Source of the DNA: Metabacillus schmidteae
GTDB lineage: Bacteria; Bacillota; Bacilli; Bacillales; Bacillaceae
Direction: 5' to 3'
DNA length: 64,000 nt
Assembly (NCBI RefSeq): GCF_903166545.1
Contig: NZ_CAESCH010000002.1
Span: forward strand, 186,001 to 250,000
The translations under genes were made by a program, and so were the position numbers. Positions within the stretch are counted from its first letter, which is position 1, and every line of letters begins with the position of its first letter. Below, in pieces: positions 45,205-53,584 of this stretch. Under the pieces are notes generated by a model, which searched no databases, was not told the DNA's origin, and saw only the letters and a list, made by a program, of their open reading frames with translations.

Positions 45205-46239
45205 TTATTCAGTTGCAGCAGAATTTTCGAAATCGTTTGTTGTAGGATCTGTTTCATCAGAACTATCAGTCACTGTAATACCTAAGTGTCCCTTTAATTC
45301 ATCTTGAACTTCTATCACACTTTCTTCTTCAGGTAACCAATATGAAATGCCATTAATTTTTTCACCAACACCGTCTAACGTAATGGTTTCGATATTGCTT
45401 GTGCTAAATCCAGAGTATTTCTGATAAAAACCTAGTAACTCAGAAACCTTCATATTAGTTTCGACATTATTACCAACTTCATTTGTTAGTTTGTCAACCT
45501 TTAAAAGCGTATCAGCAGAGGCAATTTTATCAATAACTGCTTTCACAACTTGTTGCTGTCGTTCATTTCGTCCGATATCACCTCTAATGTCTACCATTCT
45601 CATCCGTGCATAGGCAAGTGCGTATCGCCCATCTAGCTCCATTGGTCCTTCATAAAATTGAAGCTTTTCTGCTTTACGGTCATCACTGTTCTGTTCAAAG
45701 CTAAATGGAACATTAACCGTAATACCGCCAACAATATCGACAATATTTTTAAACCCGTCAAAGTTAACTGTTGCATAATAATCAATAGGAATTTCTAAAA
45801 AGTCTTCAACAGTTTCAATTGTTAGCTCTTTTCCACCTTTGGCAAAAGAGTGGTTTATCTTATCTAATCCCTTACCAGGAATCTCTACTCTGGTATCACG
45901 TGGGATACTTAAAAGCTTCATTGTTTGATCTGCGGGATTAAACGTAGCCACCATTAATGTATCTGAGCGTCCGCCTTTCCCACCACTAGAATAATCTTCA
46001 ACACCCAGTAACAAGATAGAAACAGGATCATTTGAGATACTTACAGCACTCTCACGAAGCTTGGATTTTTCTCGACCAAGATCATCATATGAGTTATTAG
46101 CTGCTTCTAATGTTTGATAAAAGACATATCCGACGTAGGATCCAATTCCTATTAACAATAAAAGTGTAAAGAAAAGTAACCGCCTAAGAATTGGGCGTTT
46201 CTTTTTCTTTTTCACTCTCTTCATTTCTTTTCTATTCAT
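45205..46239 (-). CDS. LytR-CpsA-Psr (LCP) family wall-polymer ligase
   Basis: A 344-residue LCP protein: basic tail (NRKEMKRVKKKKKRPILRR), one transmembrane helix (about 22-43), and LCP domain with ILLLGVEDYSSGGKGGRSDT, KLLSIPRDTRVEIPG, KINHSFAKGG, YARMRMVDIRGDIGRNERQQ. A Ser/Thr/Asp-rich C-terminal tail follows. It is downstream of yvyE, as lytR (tagU) is next to yvyE in B. subtilis, so by position it may be the true tagU orthologue, with the gene at 3603 being an extra copy. It attaches lipid-linked wall polymer to peptidoglycan. The ribosome site is GAGGAG. Confidence 0.92.
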   Translation of the reverse strand: MNRKEMKRVKKKKKRPILRRLLFFTLLLLIGIGSYVGYVFYQTLEAANNSYDDLGREKSKLRESAVSISNDPVSILLLGVEDYSSGGKGGRSDTLMVATFNPADQTMKLLSIPRDTRVEIPGKGLDKINHSFAKGGKELTIETVEDFLEIPIDYYATVNFDGFKNIVDIVGGITVNVPFSFEQNSDDRKAEKLQFYEGPMELDGRYALAYARMRMVDIRGDIGRNERQQQVVKAVIDKIASADTLLKVDKLTNEVGNNVETNMKVSELLGFYQKYSGFSTSNIETITLDGVGEKINGISYWLPEEESVIEVQDELKGHLGITVTDSSDETDPTTNDFENSAATE

Positions 46240-46260
46240 ATATACGTTCTCCTCTAACCA

Positions 46261-46899
46261 TTAAATTTGGACATCTTCTTCCAAATAAACAACATCACCC
46301 TCCGAAATTTCACTCTGTCCATTCGTCAGTTCTGTCATCCACTCAATAAAGTCTGTCTTTTTCTCTTCTTCTACATAGGCTTCCACATTTACGTCATTTA
46401 AATAGTGGATTTCCTTTATTAAAAATGTGGAAGATCGTAATTCATTTTCCACCTTTCCAAGCCAGGTATAGTCAATGTTCGTATTCATAATGCGCATGAG
46501 CTTTCGTTCCACCATTCCAGTCGCCTGCAAGCCCTCTGAAACGGATTTTCCATAGGCACGAATTAACCCGCCGGTTCCAAGCTTTATGCCGCCGAAATAG
46601 CGTGTAACAACGACAACTGTGTCTTTTAGTTTCTTTTTCTTTAAGACCTCAAGCATTGGCACCCCAGCAGTCCCGCTTGGTTCGCCATCATCATTTGCTT
46701 TTTGGATTTGGTCATTTTCCCCGATTAAATAGGCTGAGCAATTATGATTTGCATCATGATGCTTCTTTTTTATTTTTTGAATAAACTCAGATGCTTCTGA
46801 TTCAGTTGTAGCACGTTCTACATAACAAATAAAACGTGATTTTTGGATAATTATCTCATGCTCTCCATAGTCTTTTACGGTATAATAATGTGAAAGCAT
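46261..46899 (-). CDS. yvyE: YvyE/YigZ (IMPACT) family protein
   Basis: 212 residues from ATG 46899 (AGGAGGTG upstream); the start at 46923 has no ribosome site. The N-terminal IMPACT domain contains KKHHDANHNCSAYLIG and DDGEPSGTAGVPMLEVLK, then VVVVTRYFGGIKLGTGGLIR, and a C-terminal DUF1949-type domain ending in YLEEDVQI. The family is linked to translation regulation in other organisms; its role in Bacillus is unclear. It is transcribed ahead of the LCP gene (21 bases apart) and divergently from degS, as in B. subtilis. Confidence 0.93.
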   Translation of the reverse strand: MLSHYYTVKDYGEHEIIIQKSRFICYVERATTESEASEFIQKIKKKHHDANHNCSAYLIGENDQIQKANDDGEPSGTAGVPMLEVLKKKKLKDTVVVVTRYFGGIKLGTGGLIRAYGKSVSEGLQATGMVERKLMRIMNTNIDYTWLGKVENELRSSTFLIKEIHYLNDVNVEAYVEEEKKTDFIEWMTELTNGQSEISEGDVVYLEEDVQI

Positions 46900-47032
46900 G
46901 CTTGTACACCTCCTGACAAGCAAGCAAAATTAGAATAGCACATTCTTTTATTATAAAACGACATAATTTTTACTTCAATCGTAAAAAATGTGGCAAACTA
47001 AAAATAACTGTCGAAAAAACGGAGGGGTATGC

Positions 47033-48199
47033 GTGAACTCCAGTAAAAAAATAGATAGCGAAATGCTTGATCTCATTTTAGATAAGATGATCGGAACCGT
47101 TGCCGGAAGCAAGGACGAGATTTTTAAAATCGGTGAACAGTCCCGGCAGCAATATGAATCATTGGTCGAAGAGTTAAGGGAAATAAAAATTCAAGTAAGC
47201 AAAGTGATCAATGAAGGAGATAAGCTTGAAGTACAAGCCCGACTTGCTCGAAATCGTCTCTCACAGGTGAGTAAGAATTTCCAGCAATTCTCTGAAGATG
47301 AAATTAGGGAAGCGTATGAAAAGGCGCATGGGCTTCAGGTTGAACACACGATGCTTCAGCAGCATGAAAAACAGCTTCGCGATCGCCGTGATGACTTGGA
47401 GAGACGTCTGTTAGGCCTTCAGGAAATTATTGAACGGTCAGAGTCCCTTGTTGGCCAAATTTCCGTTGTGCTGAATTATTTAAACAGTGATTTACGCCAG
47501 GTTGGAATGCTTTTAGAAGATGCACAGCAAAAGCAGGATTTTGGCTTGCGAATCATCGAGGCACAGGAGGAAGAAAGAAAACGTGTATCAAGGGAGATAC
47601 ATGATGGACCGGCACAAATGCTTGCGAATGTGATGATGCGTTCTGAGTTAATCGAGCGAATTTTTCGTGAGCGTGGGACAGAGGAAGGCTTTAAGGAAAT
47701 TAAGAGCCTTAAGGTAAATGTTCGAAACGCATTATATGAAGTAAGACGAATTATTTATGACCTAAGGCCAATGGCTTTAGATGACTTAGGACTCATCCCG
47801 ACCCTCAGAAAATATATGGATACGATCGAAGAATATAATGGTAAAATTAAGATTCATTTCCAAAGCATAGGGAAGATGGAAGAAAAGCGACTTCCTCCCC
47901 GCTTTGAAGTGGCTTTATTCCGCCTTGCACAGGAGGCTGTCACCAATGCGTTAAAGCATGCAGAGGCAACAGAGATATCTGTCAAGGTCGAGATCACCTG
48001 TGAAAGTATCACCATGGTCATTAAAGACAATGGAAAAGGGTTTAATATTAAAGATACTAAAGTAAATAAAGATAAGAAATCATTTGGGCTTATTGGTATG
48101 AAGGAGCGGGTTGATCTATTAGGAGGAAAAATGACAATTGACTCCAAAATTGATCTAGGGACTTTTATCATGTTCCAGGTTCCGTTTAATGGAAATTAA
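47033..48199 (+). CDS. degS: Sensor histidine kinase DegS (cytoplasmic)
   Basis: 388 residues from GTG 47033, after GGAGGGG; an earlier in-frame start at 46988 lacks a ribosome site. There is no transmembrane segment. The N-terminal half is a long coiled-coil sensor (about 20-170, e.g. EYEKAHGLQVEHTMLQQHEK-like heptads). The HisKA_3 dimerisation motif EEERKRVSREIHDGPAQML holds the phospho-acceptor H190, followed by a HATPase_c domain (EAVTNALKHAEA, DNGKGF, GLIGMKERVDLLGG). It phosphorylates DegU, encoded 80 bases downstream, and controls degradative enzymes, competence and motility, which fits the surrounding com and flagellar genes. Confidence 0.95.
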   Translation: MNSSKKIDSEMLDLILDKMIGTVAGSKDEIFKIGEQSRQQYESLVEELREIKIQVSKVINEGDKLEVQARLARNRLSQVSKNFQQFSEDEIREAYEKAHGLQVEHTMLQQHEKQLRDRRDDLERRLLGLQEIIERSESLVGQISVVLNYLNSDLRQVGMLLEDAQQKQDFGLRIIEAQEEERKRVSREIHDGPAQMLANVMMRSELIERIFRERGTEEGFKEIKSLKVNVRNALYEVRRIIYDLRPMALDDLGLIPTLRKYMDTIEEYNGKIKIHFQSIGKMEEKRLPPRFEVALFRLAQEAVTNALKHAEATEISVKVEITCESITMVIKDNGKGFNIKDTKVNKDKKSFGLIGMKERVDLLGGKMTIDSKIDLGTFIMFQVPFNGN

Positions 48200-48279
48200 G
48201 CCATGTTGCATGACTATAGGCATATTGACGTAGGAATGAACTGGCAACTAGACTATAAGAGATATGGGGAGGCGTAAGC

Positions 48280-48966
48280 ATGAAGACGAAAATTGTTATT
48301 ATAGATGATCATCAATTATTTCGTGAAGGTGTAAAACGCATTTTAGATTTCGAACCAAGCTTTGAGGTAATTGCAGAAGGTGATGACGGAGAAGAAGCAT
48401 TAGCACTCGTTGATGCACATAAACCGGACGTTGTCATCATGGATATCAATATGCCGAAAGTAAATGGTGTAGAAGCCACGAAGCAATTGATTGAAGCAAA
48501 CGAAGAAACAAAAGTGATTATCTTATCAATACATGATGATGAAAACTATGTAACACATGCATTAAAAACAGGTGCAAGAGGCTACCTATTAAAAGAAATG
48601 GATGCTGATACGTTAATTGAAGCAGTCAAAGTTGTCGCAGACGGCGGCTCATACCTGCATCCAAAGGTTACACATAATTTAGTAAATGAATTCAGACGAC
48701 TTGCCGCATCAAGTGGACAAGCTGCATCCATGCAGCCATTACAGCCAGAAATTCGTCGACCATTACATATTTTAACACGTCGCGAATGCGAGGTTCTCCA
48801 AATGCTTGCAGACGGAAAAAGCAACCGCGGTATAGGAGAAGCACTATTTATTAGCGAAAAAACAGTTAAAAACCATGTAAGTAACATTCTTCAAAAAATG
48901 AATGTGAATGATCGTACGCAAGCCGTTGTTGTGGCGATTAAAAATGGTTGGGTTGAAGTGAAGTAA
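48280..48966 (+). CDS. degU: Response regulator DegU
   Basis: 228 residues. Receiver domain with the acidic pair (IIDDHQLF), phospho-acceptor D55 in [13 protein letters not shown], conserved Ser/Thr (ILSIHDD) and Lys (LLKEMDAD). A linker leads to a LuxR/NarL-type helix-turn-helix ([37 protein letters not shown]). The length matches B. subtilis DegU (229). In B. subtilis, unphosphorylated DegU promotes competence through comK, and DegU-P promotes protease secretion and affects fla expression and poly-gamma-glutamate. All four downstream systems, or relatives of them, lie nearby. Confidence 0.95.
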   Translation: MKTKIVIIDDHQLFREGVKRILDFEPSFEVIAEGDDGEEALALVDAHKPDVVIMDINMPKVNGVEATKQLIEANEETKVIILSIHDDENYVTHALKTGARGYLLKEMDADTLIEAVKVVADGGSYLHPKVTHNLVNEFRRLAASSGQAASMQPLQPEIRRPLHILTRRECEVLQMLADGKSNRGIGEALFISEKTVKNHVSNILQKMNVNDRTQAVVVAIKNGWVEVK

Positions 48967-48980
48967 TGATGATGAATTAG

Positions 48981-49013
48981 AGTCAGAATCTTTTTTAAGG
49001 TTCTGGCTTTTTT
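48981..49013 (+). terminator. Terminator of degSU
   Basis: AGTCAGAATC pairs with GGTTCTGGCT (G-U pairs allowed), followed by T residues. Confidence 0.75.
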
Positions 49014-49054
49014 GTTTACGCTGAACCAATCTTCGGTTCTTGTTTTGGCACTTT

Positions 49055-49181
49055 GTGGATTGGAAAGGAAGGCATGAGACTCCTGCGGGAGTGCGAGTCA
49101 AGGGGAGACCCCGCAGGAGCAAAGCGACGAGGAGGCTCCCGGACCGCCCGCGGAAAGCAAATGCCTGCAGAGGAAATCCAC
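49055..49181. repeat. GC-rich self-complementary repeat of 127 bases
   Basis: Nested complementarity: GTGGATT (49055-49061) with AATCCAC (49175-49181), GGCAT (49071-49075) with ATGCC (49161-49165), and inner hairpins ACTCCTGCGGGAGT and GGGGAGACCCC. It is far richer in GC than its surroundings and lies between degU and degV. From memory, very similar elements (with the string CCCCGCAGGAGCGAAGCGAC) are scattered in many Bacillaceae genomes and give rise to false small proteins; this was not searched. It could act as an RNA fold in either direction. Confidence 0.75.
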
Positions 49182-49262
49182 AACCATGTACAGAGCCTTA
49201 TAGTTACATTGAAAAAAGTCATAATAATCCGAACTTCCCCCATATACTAAACGAATAGTGAA

Positions 49263-49286
49263 ATTTTAACGTTTATCCGTTAAAAT
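49263..49286. promoter_or_regulatory. Perfect 9-bp inverted repeat before degV
   Basis: ATTTTAACG tttatc CGTTAAAAT, 35 bases ahead of the degV start. There is no T run, and it is near where a promoter would lie, so an operator is more likely than a terminator. Confidence 0.45.
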
Positions 49287-49321
49287 GAGATAGAAAATAT
49301 GGACAAGGAAGGAATAAAAAC

Positions 49322-50164
49322 ATGAAAACGGCTATTGTCACAGATAGTACTGCCTATATACCCGAACAAGTTCGCGAACAGCATGACATACATATGATTC
49401 CGCTAAGTGTAAACTTCGGAAACGAAACATATCAGGAAGAAGTAGAAATCACCTCAGAACAATTTTTTGAAAAGATGCGAGGACAACAACAGCTCCCAAC
49501 CACATCACAACCACCAGTAGGAAAATTCGTTGAATTATTTGAACAACTGTCTAAAGAATATGATGCCATCATTTCCATCCACCTCTCCAGCGGAATTAGC
49601 GGGACATACAACGGAGCAGCAACAGCAGGAGATATGGTCGAAAACATCGAGGTTTTTGCGTATGACTCAGAAATTAGCTGTATGGTTCAAGGCTTCTATG
49701 CGCTTGAAGCAGCAGAAATGGCTCGCACAGGAGCTGATCCTAAGGAAATTTTGGCCCGCTTGGATGAAATGAAAAAAACAATCAAAGCTTACTTCATGGT
49801 AGATGATTTAAGCAATCTTCAAAAAGGCGGTCGTTTAAGCGGAGCTCAAGCCTTAATTGGCAGCTTGCTTCAAGTAAAACCAATTCTACATTTTGAAGAC
49901 AAAGTCATTGTTCCTTTTGAAAAAGTACGCACACGTAAAAAAGCATTAAATCGAGTATTTGAGCTTCTTGATGAAGTAGCAAGCCAAAACGATCCAATGC
50001 GTGTGGTCCTTATCCATGGAAATCGACAAGAAGAAGCGGAAAAGATGCAGCAGGAACTTATCAAGAAGTACAGCAATATCGAATGTATGGTCAGTTATTT
50101 TGGTCCTGTGATCGGTACACATCTTGGTGAAGGTGCAATGGGGATCGGCTGGTATAAAAAGTAA
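49322..50164 (+). CDS. degV: DegV family fatty acid-binding protein
   Basis: 280 residues with the DegV signature from the start (KTAIVTDSTAYIPEQV), SQPPVGKFVELFEQL, the fatty acid contact region IHLSSGISGTYNGAATAG, YFMVDDLSNLQKGGRLSG and a conserved end (GPVIGTHLGEGAMGIGW). Such proteins (FakB in Staphylococcus) bind fatty acids and present them to the kinase FakA. They do not degrade anything; the name comes from the map position near degS/degU. The start follows AAGGAA. It lies between degU and comF, as in B. subtilis. Confidence 0.94.
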   Translation: MKTAIVTDSTAYIPEQVREQHDIHMIPLSVNFGNETYQEEVEITSEQFFEKMRGQQQLPTTSQPPVGKFVELFEQLSKEYDAIISIHLSSGISGTYNGAATAGDMVENIEVFAYDSEISCMVQGFYALEAAEMARTGADPKEILARLDEMKKTIKAYFMVDDLSNLQKGGRLSGAQALIGSLLQVKPILHFEDKVIVPFEKVRTRKKALNRVFELLDEVASQNDPMRVVLIHGNRQEEAEKMQQELIKKYSNIECMVSYFGPVIGTHLGEGAMGIGWYKK

Positions 50165-50217
50165 ATATTTATAAGAGGAAAGTACTATTTATTCATGGTG
50201 CTTTTCTCTTATATTTA
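50163..50217 (+). terminator. Hairpin after degV
   Basis: AAATATTTATAAGAGGAAAG pairs with CTTTTCTCTTATATTT around a loop of about 15 bases. The 3' side has no clear T run, so this may be a weak terminator or transcript stabiliser. Confidence 0.5.
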
Positions 50218-50288
50218 GGTAAAATCATAGACATATGGTTAAAATTCCCTCATACTATGTATAGATTATGCAAGGAGGCTTTTAACCG

Positions 50289-50498
50289 TTGAATAATAGT
50301 TTAAACCAAGCAATGCAAGTACAGGAAGAAAAAAAACGTACATATCGTCACTGGACAACCCTTGAGGATCGAAAGCTTTTACAATTACGTCAAAGTGGAA
50401 TGAGATTCAGACATATTGCAGAACAATTATCACGCACACCAATCAGTGTAGAAAAGCGTTATCGAAAAATTTGTCAAACCTATATAGGTGGATCATGA
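50289..50498 (+). CDS. Small SANT/Myb-like helix-turn-helix protein
   Basis: 69 residues from TTG 50289 with AAGGAGG upstream. The core is TYRHWTTLEDRKLLQLRQSG, then MRFRHIAEQLSRTPISVEKR: a tryptophan and helix pattern as in SANT/Myb and phage-type DNA-binding domains. The family has no assigned function that I know. Its stop codon overlaps the comFA start (ATGA), so the two are probably translationally coupled and it is the first gene of the comF operon here. It could regulate competence genes or DNA uptake. Confidence 0.75.
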   Translation: MNNSLNQAMQVQEEKKRTYRHWTTLEDRKLLQLRQSGMRFRHIAEQLSRTPISVEKRYRKICQTYIGGS

Positions 50499-51979
50499 GA
50501 TTTACCATGATAAATGGTTCCCTAACCCCGATATTCTCCAAAGAAGAAGGCCAGCCAATTTCACACTACAACCAACTACCAGAGATAAAAACAAATCCAC
50601 AATTTCAATTTTTACCAAATCTTCAAAAACATCTAGCTGGAAAAGAGTTGCTTTTAACGGAAATTCCTTTCTCACTAGAAATATTACAAGCTCACTATGA
50701 GCAGGGCTATGTCAAAGTAAGTGCAGGCATTGAAAAACGAAAAAGCTTAACATGTAATCGTTGTGATAATTCAAATCCTTCCTTATTTTCTTCATTTTCA
50801 TGTGCAAAATGCGGGGAACAGAATTGCCACTACTGTCGAAACTGCATAATGATGGGGCGTGTGTCCGAGTGTACACCACTTTATAGCTGGAGTGGTCCGC
50901 CTGTTCTAGAATCTCAAGCCTCATATCTTTCTTGGGAAGGGGAGTTATCAAAAGGACAAGCTCTTGCATCAGATCGTGTTGTCACAGCAGTAAATGATTA
51001 TACTGAGCTGCTGGTTTGGGCAGTTTGCGGCGCTGGAAAAACAGAAGTTCTATTCAAAGGAATCGAGCAGGCCCTCTCTGACAACAAAAGAATCTGCATC
51101 GCAACTCCACGCACAGATGTCGTTTTAGAACTAGCACCACGTCTTCAAAAAGTCTTTCCATCAACCTCTATCTCGGCATTATACGGAGGAAGTGAAGACC
51201 GCCACAACTATGCATCCCTCACAATTTCGACCACACACCAGCTCCTGCGATTTAAACAAACGTTTGATTGCATCATTGTTGATGAAGTCGACGCCTTTCC
51301 ATACTCAGCTGATGCATCCCTCCAAATCGCAGTACAAAAATCCCGAAAAGAAAAAAGCTCTCTCATCTATTTAACAGCAACTCCTAATAAGAAATGGAAA
51401 AATGAAGTTCAGCAAAAGAAGCGGGAAGCCGTGCGAATCGCGGCAAGGTATCATGGTCATCCACTTCCTGTCCCTGAATTTGTTTGGGCAGGTAACTGGA
51501 AAAAGCAGCTTGAAAAAGGGAGGTTGCCTCCTAAAGTAATAGAGTGGCTAAAGATGAGAATCTCGACTAATAAGCAGGCATTTCTATTTATTCCATCTAT
51601 CTCAATCATTGATGATGTTGTTAAGCTTTGTAGAAAACTGGATGAAAGAATAGAAGGGGTTCACGCAGAAGACCCTGAACGACGCGACAAAGTGAAGAAG
51701 TTCCGAAGTGGGAGCATGCCGGTTATTGTCACATCTACCATTCTGGAAAGAGGAGTAACGATTCCTAACAGTGATGTTGCTGTTTTAGGCAGTGAGGATG
51801 AGATTTTTACAGAAAGTGCCCTCGTGCAAATCTCAGGCCGGGTCGGGAGAAGTGCCAGTTACCCAACCGGAAATGTTACACTCTTTCACTATGGGAAAAC
51901 ACAAGCGATGGTAGAGGCCAGAAGTCATATTTTGAAGATGAATGAGGAAGCGAAACAAGGAGGCTTTCTAGAGAGTTGA
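50495..51979 (+). CDS. comFA: Competence DNA-translocating helicase ComFA
   Basis: 494 residues from ATG 50495 (AGGTGG six bases upstream); the TTG at 50471 is not needed. It is the DEAD-box ATPase that drives single-stranded DNA across the membrane during transformation. A zinc-binding cysteine cluster (CNRCDNSN..., CAKCGEQNCHYCRNC) lies at about 90-130. Motif I is AVCGAGKTEVLF, motif II is CIIVDEVDAFPYSAD, and the C-terminal helicase motifs are IVTSTILERGVTIPNSDVAV and QISGRVGRS. The length is near the usual 460 residues, slightly longer at the N-terminus. It is followed by comFB and comFC. In B. subtilis the operon is ComK-dependent; I could not identify a clear ComK box. Confidence 0.94.
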   Translation: MRFTMINGSLTPIFSKEEGQPISHYNQLPEIKTNPQFQFLPNLQKHLAGKELLLTEIPFSLEILQAHYEQGYVKVSAGIEKRKSLTCNRCDNSNPSLFSSFSCAKCGEQNCHYCRNCIMMGRVSECTPLYSWSGPPVLESQASYLSWEGELSKGQALASDRVVTAVNDYTELLVWAVCGAGKTEVLFKGIEQALSDNKRICIATPRTDVVLELAPRLQKVFPSTSISALYGGSEDRHNYASLTISTTHQLLRFKQTFDCIIVDEVDAFPYSADASLQIAVQKSRKEKSSLIYLTATPNKKWKNEVQQKKREAVRIAARYHGHPLPVPEFVWAGNWKKQLEKGRLPPKVIEWLKMRISTNKQAFLFIPSISIIDDVVKLCRKLDERIEGVHAEDPERRDKVKKFRSGSMPVIVTSTILERGVTIPNSDVAVLGSEDEIFTESALVQISGRVGRSASYPTGNVTLFHYGKTQAMVEARSHILKMNEEAKQGGFLES

Positions 51980-52047
51980 AACTTTGAGAAACCTGCTCTC
52001 TATGGCATAATATAGTATTATCTAGATGCACAAGGAGAGCAAGTTTA

Positions 52048-52320
52048 ATGGTCATTAACGCAATGGAACGAATTATGAAGGATTTATTAGATGAATACAA
52101 AGGCCGCCTGCAATTAAATTGTACATGCAGCACATGTCTGGACGATATTCTTGCTTTGAGCCTTAACAAAACCACTCCTCGCTACGTTACAAACCAAGAC
52201 AAAGTGATGTATATAAAAGCTCAATTCATAGATAAACAAGAAATGACATCTCTACTAGTGAAACTGGCAGAATGCGCAAAAATTGTATCTGATAACCCGA
52301 TGTGTGATACCTACAAATAA
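52048..52320 (+). CDS. comFB: Late competence development protein ComFB
   Basis: 90 residues; the start follows AAGGAGAG. Contains CTCSTCLDDILALSLNKTTP and RYVTNQDKVMYIKAQFIDKQ, features of the ComFB family, with conserved cysteines (C41, C43, C46 approximately) and a C-terminal CAKIVSDNPMC. B. subtilis ComFB is dispensable for transformation and its exact role is unclear; family members elsewhere bind cyclic dinucleotides. It lies between comFA and comFC, nine bases ahead of the latter, as expected. Confidence 0.9.
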   Translation: MVINAMERIMKDLLDEYKGRLQLNCTCSTCLDDILALSLNKTTPRYVTNQDKVMYIKAQFIDKQEMTSLLVKLAECAKIVSDNPMCDTYK

Positions 52321-52329
52321 AGGGGGGAG

Positions 52330-53028
52330 ATGTCCATTTCATATTGCTTAATCTGTAAGGAGCAAGTAGATCTTCAAATCACATGGAAAAGCCTTATACC
52401 TGGATCCGAAACAAATACCTGTGACTCATGCTATCAAACCCTCGTGAAAATTAACATGCCAACCTGTCCAGGCTGTTTCCGCCCTCAAAATAACCACGAC
52501 CTTTGCCCGGACTGTCAATCTTGGGAAAAAGATACTGCCTGGAAAGGGATCCTAGAGCGTAATGTCTCTGTCTATGAATACAATGACGCCATGAAGGAGA
52601 TTCTCTCAACATATAAATTCCGCGGTGATGCAGCCTTAGTTGCAGTCTTCGAAAAAGATTTCTACATAAGCTATAAAGCAAACTTCAAGAAGAAATCAAT
52701 CGATGCGACAATCCCAATACCGCTAAGCCCAGAACGACTCTACGAACGCGGCTTTAACCAAGCAAAGCTTTTAGCCGATTTTCTCCCCCTCCTACAGCTG
52801 GAAGTCCTCGAGCGAACCCATCATGAAAAACAATCAAAAAAATCCCGTCATGAACGACTCTCCTCTTCAAATGTGTTTTCTATTACGAACCGTAGTATAA
52901 TAGAAGGGAAAAACATCTTATTAATAGATGATATCTATACGACAGGAACCACACTAAGACACGCGGCTCAACGCCTAAAAGAAGTTGGTGCAGCATCTGT
53001 TTCTTCTTTAACATTAATTAGAAGTTAA
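52330..53028 (+). CDS. comFC: Competence protein ComFC, phosphoribosyltransferase-like
   Basis: 232 residues. An N-terminal double zinc-ribbon (CLICKEQV, CDSCYQTLVKI, CPGCFRPQNNHDLCPDC) and a type I phosphoribosyltransferase domain with the PRPP-binding motif ILLIDDIYTTGTTL at about 195-210. It interacts with ComFA in DNA uptake. The ribosome site AAAGGGGGGAG almost touches the ATG at 52330, so the spacing is short, but no better start was seen. The end carries a sigma-D promoter for the next gene. Confidence 0.93.
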   Translation: MSISYCLICKEQVDLQITWKSLIPGSETNTCDSCYQTLVKINMPTCPGCFRPQNNHDLCPDCQSWEKDTAWKGILERNVSVYEYNDAMKEILSTYKFRGDAALVAVFEKDFYISYKANFKKKSIDATIPIPLSPERLYERGFNQAKLLADFLPLLQLEVLERTHHEKQSKKSRHERLSSSNVFSITNRSIIEGKNILLIDDIYTTGTTLRHAAQRLKEVGAASVSSLTLIRS

Positions 53029-53051
53029 AAAGTGAAAATCCCAGCCGATAT
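53026..53051 (+). promoter_or_regulatory. Sigma-D promoter for the yvyF-flgM operon
   Basis: TAAA (53026-53029), a 14-base spacer, then GCCGATAT (53044-53051), a full match to the sigma-D -10 consensus. It overlaps the end of comFC; B. subtilis has the same arrangement. Confidence 0.8.
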
Positions 53052-53084
53052 AATAAATAGATTATATCGATAGGAGAAATGACA

Positions 53085-53504
53085 ATGGGTGAATTAGCGA
53101 ATTGTCCGAAGTGTAATGCGTTGTTTGTGCAAAGCCAATTTAGAACTGTGTGTGATAAGTGTTATAAAAAAGAAGAGGAATCTTATGAAGCTGTATTTAA
53201 GTATCTTAAGAAGCGTGAGAATCGAAAGGCTCAATTAGATGAAGTTGTAGAAGCAACAAATGTTTCTAAAGAACTTATCTTAAAATTTATTCGTCAGGGA
53301 AGAATTCAGCTAACAAATTTTCCTAACTTAGGATATCCTTGTGAAAAATGTGGGAAGACAATCAGAGAGGATCGCTTATGTGGAGATTGCAAAAAGAATA
53401 TTCATAAGCAAATCCATCAAATGGAACAGGAAAAAATGATTAGTGAACGTAATAAGCAATCTAACCGGAGGACGACCTTTTATTCCCAAAGTCCTAAAAA
53501 GTAA
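53085..53504 (+). CDS. yvyF: Flagellar operon protein YvyF
   Basis: 139 residues from ATG 53085 (AGGAG eight bases upstream; ATG 53079 is too close). An N-terminal zinc-binding motif (CPKCNALFVQSQFRTVCDKC), a helical middle with a helix-turn-helix-like stretch (LDEVVEATNVSKELILKFIR) and a second cysteine cluster (CEKCGKTIREDRLCGDC). This corresponds to the TIGR03826 flagellar operon family of B. subtilis yvyF. Function is not well established; a role in expression or export of flagellar genes has been suggested. It is preceded by a sigma-D promoter. Confidence 0.9.
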   Translation: MGELANCPKCNALFVQSQFRTVCDKCYKKEEESYEAVFKYLKKRENRKAQLDEVVEATNVSKELILKFIRQGRIQLTNFPNLGYPCEKCGKTIREDRLCGDCKKNIHKQIHQMEQEKMISERNKQSNRRTTFYSQSPKK

Positions 53505-53512
53505 TGGAAAGC

Positions 53513-53539
53513 TTAATGTTTTTCTATAAATGCCGATAC
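53513..53539 (+). promoter_or_regulatory. Second sigma-D-type promoter candidate before flgM
   Basis: TTAA (53513-53516), a 15-base spacer and GCCGATAC (53532-53539). The -10 is a seven-of-eight match and the -35 is three of four. Confidence 0.5.
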
Positions 53540-53584
53540 TATAATTAATGACAATGCACCTTCGAATGAAAGTGAGGGATATTT

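Noticed and set aside
49016..49258. Overlapping short frames on both strands with Arg/Pro-rich products
   Set aside because: They come from the GC-rich 127-base repeat, a known type of source for false small proteins; no consistent ribosome sites.
50200..50288. ComK box (AAAA-N5-TTTT pair) before the comF operon
   Set aside because: A-rich and T-rich tracts occur, but no convincing paired box with the right spacing was found.
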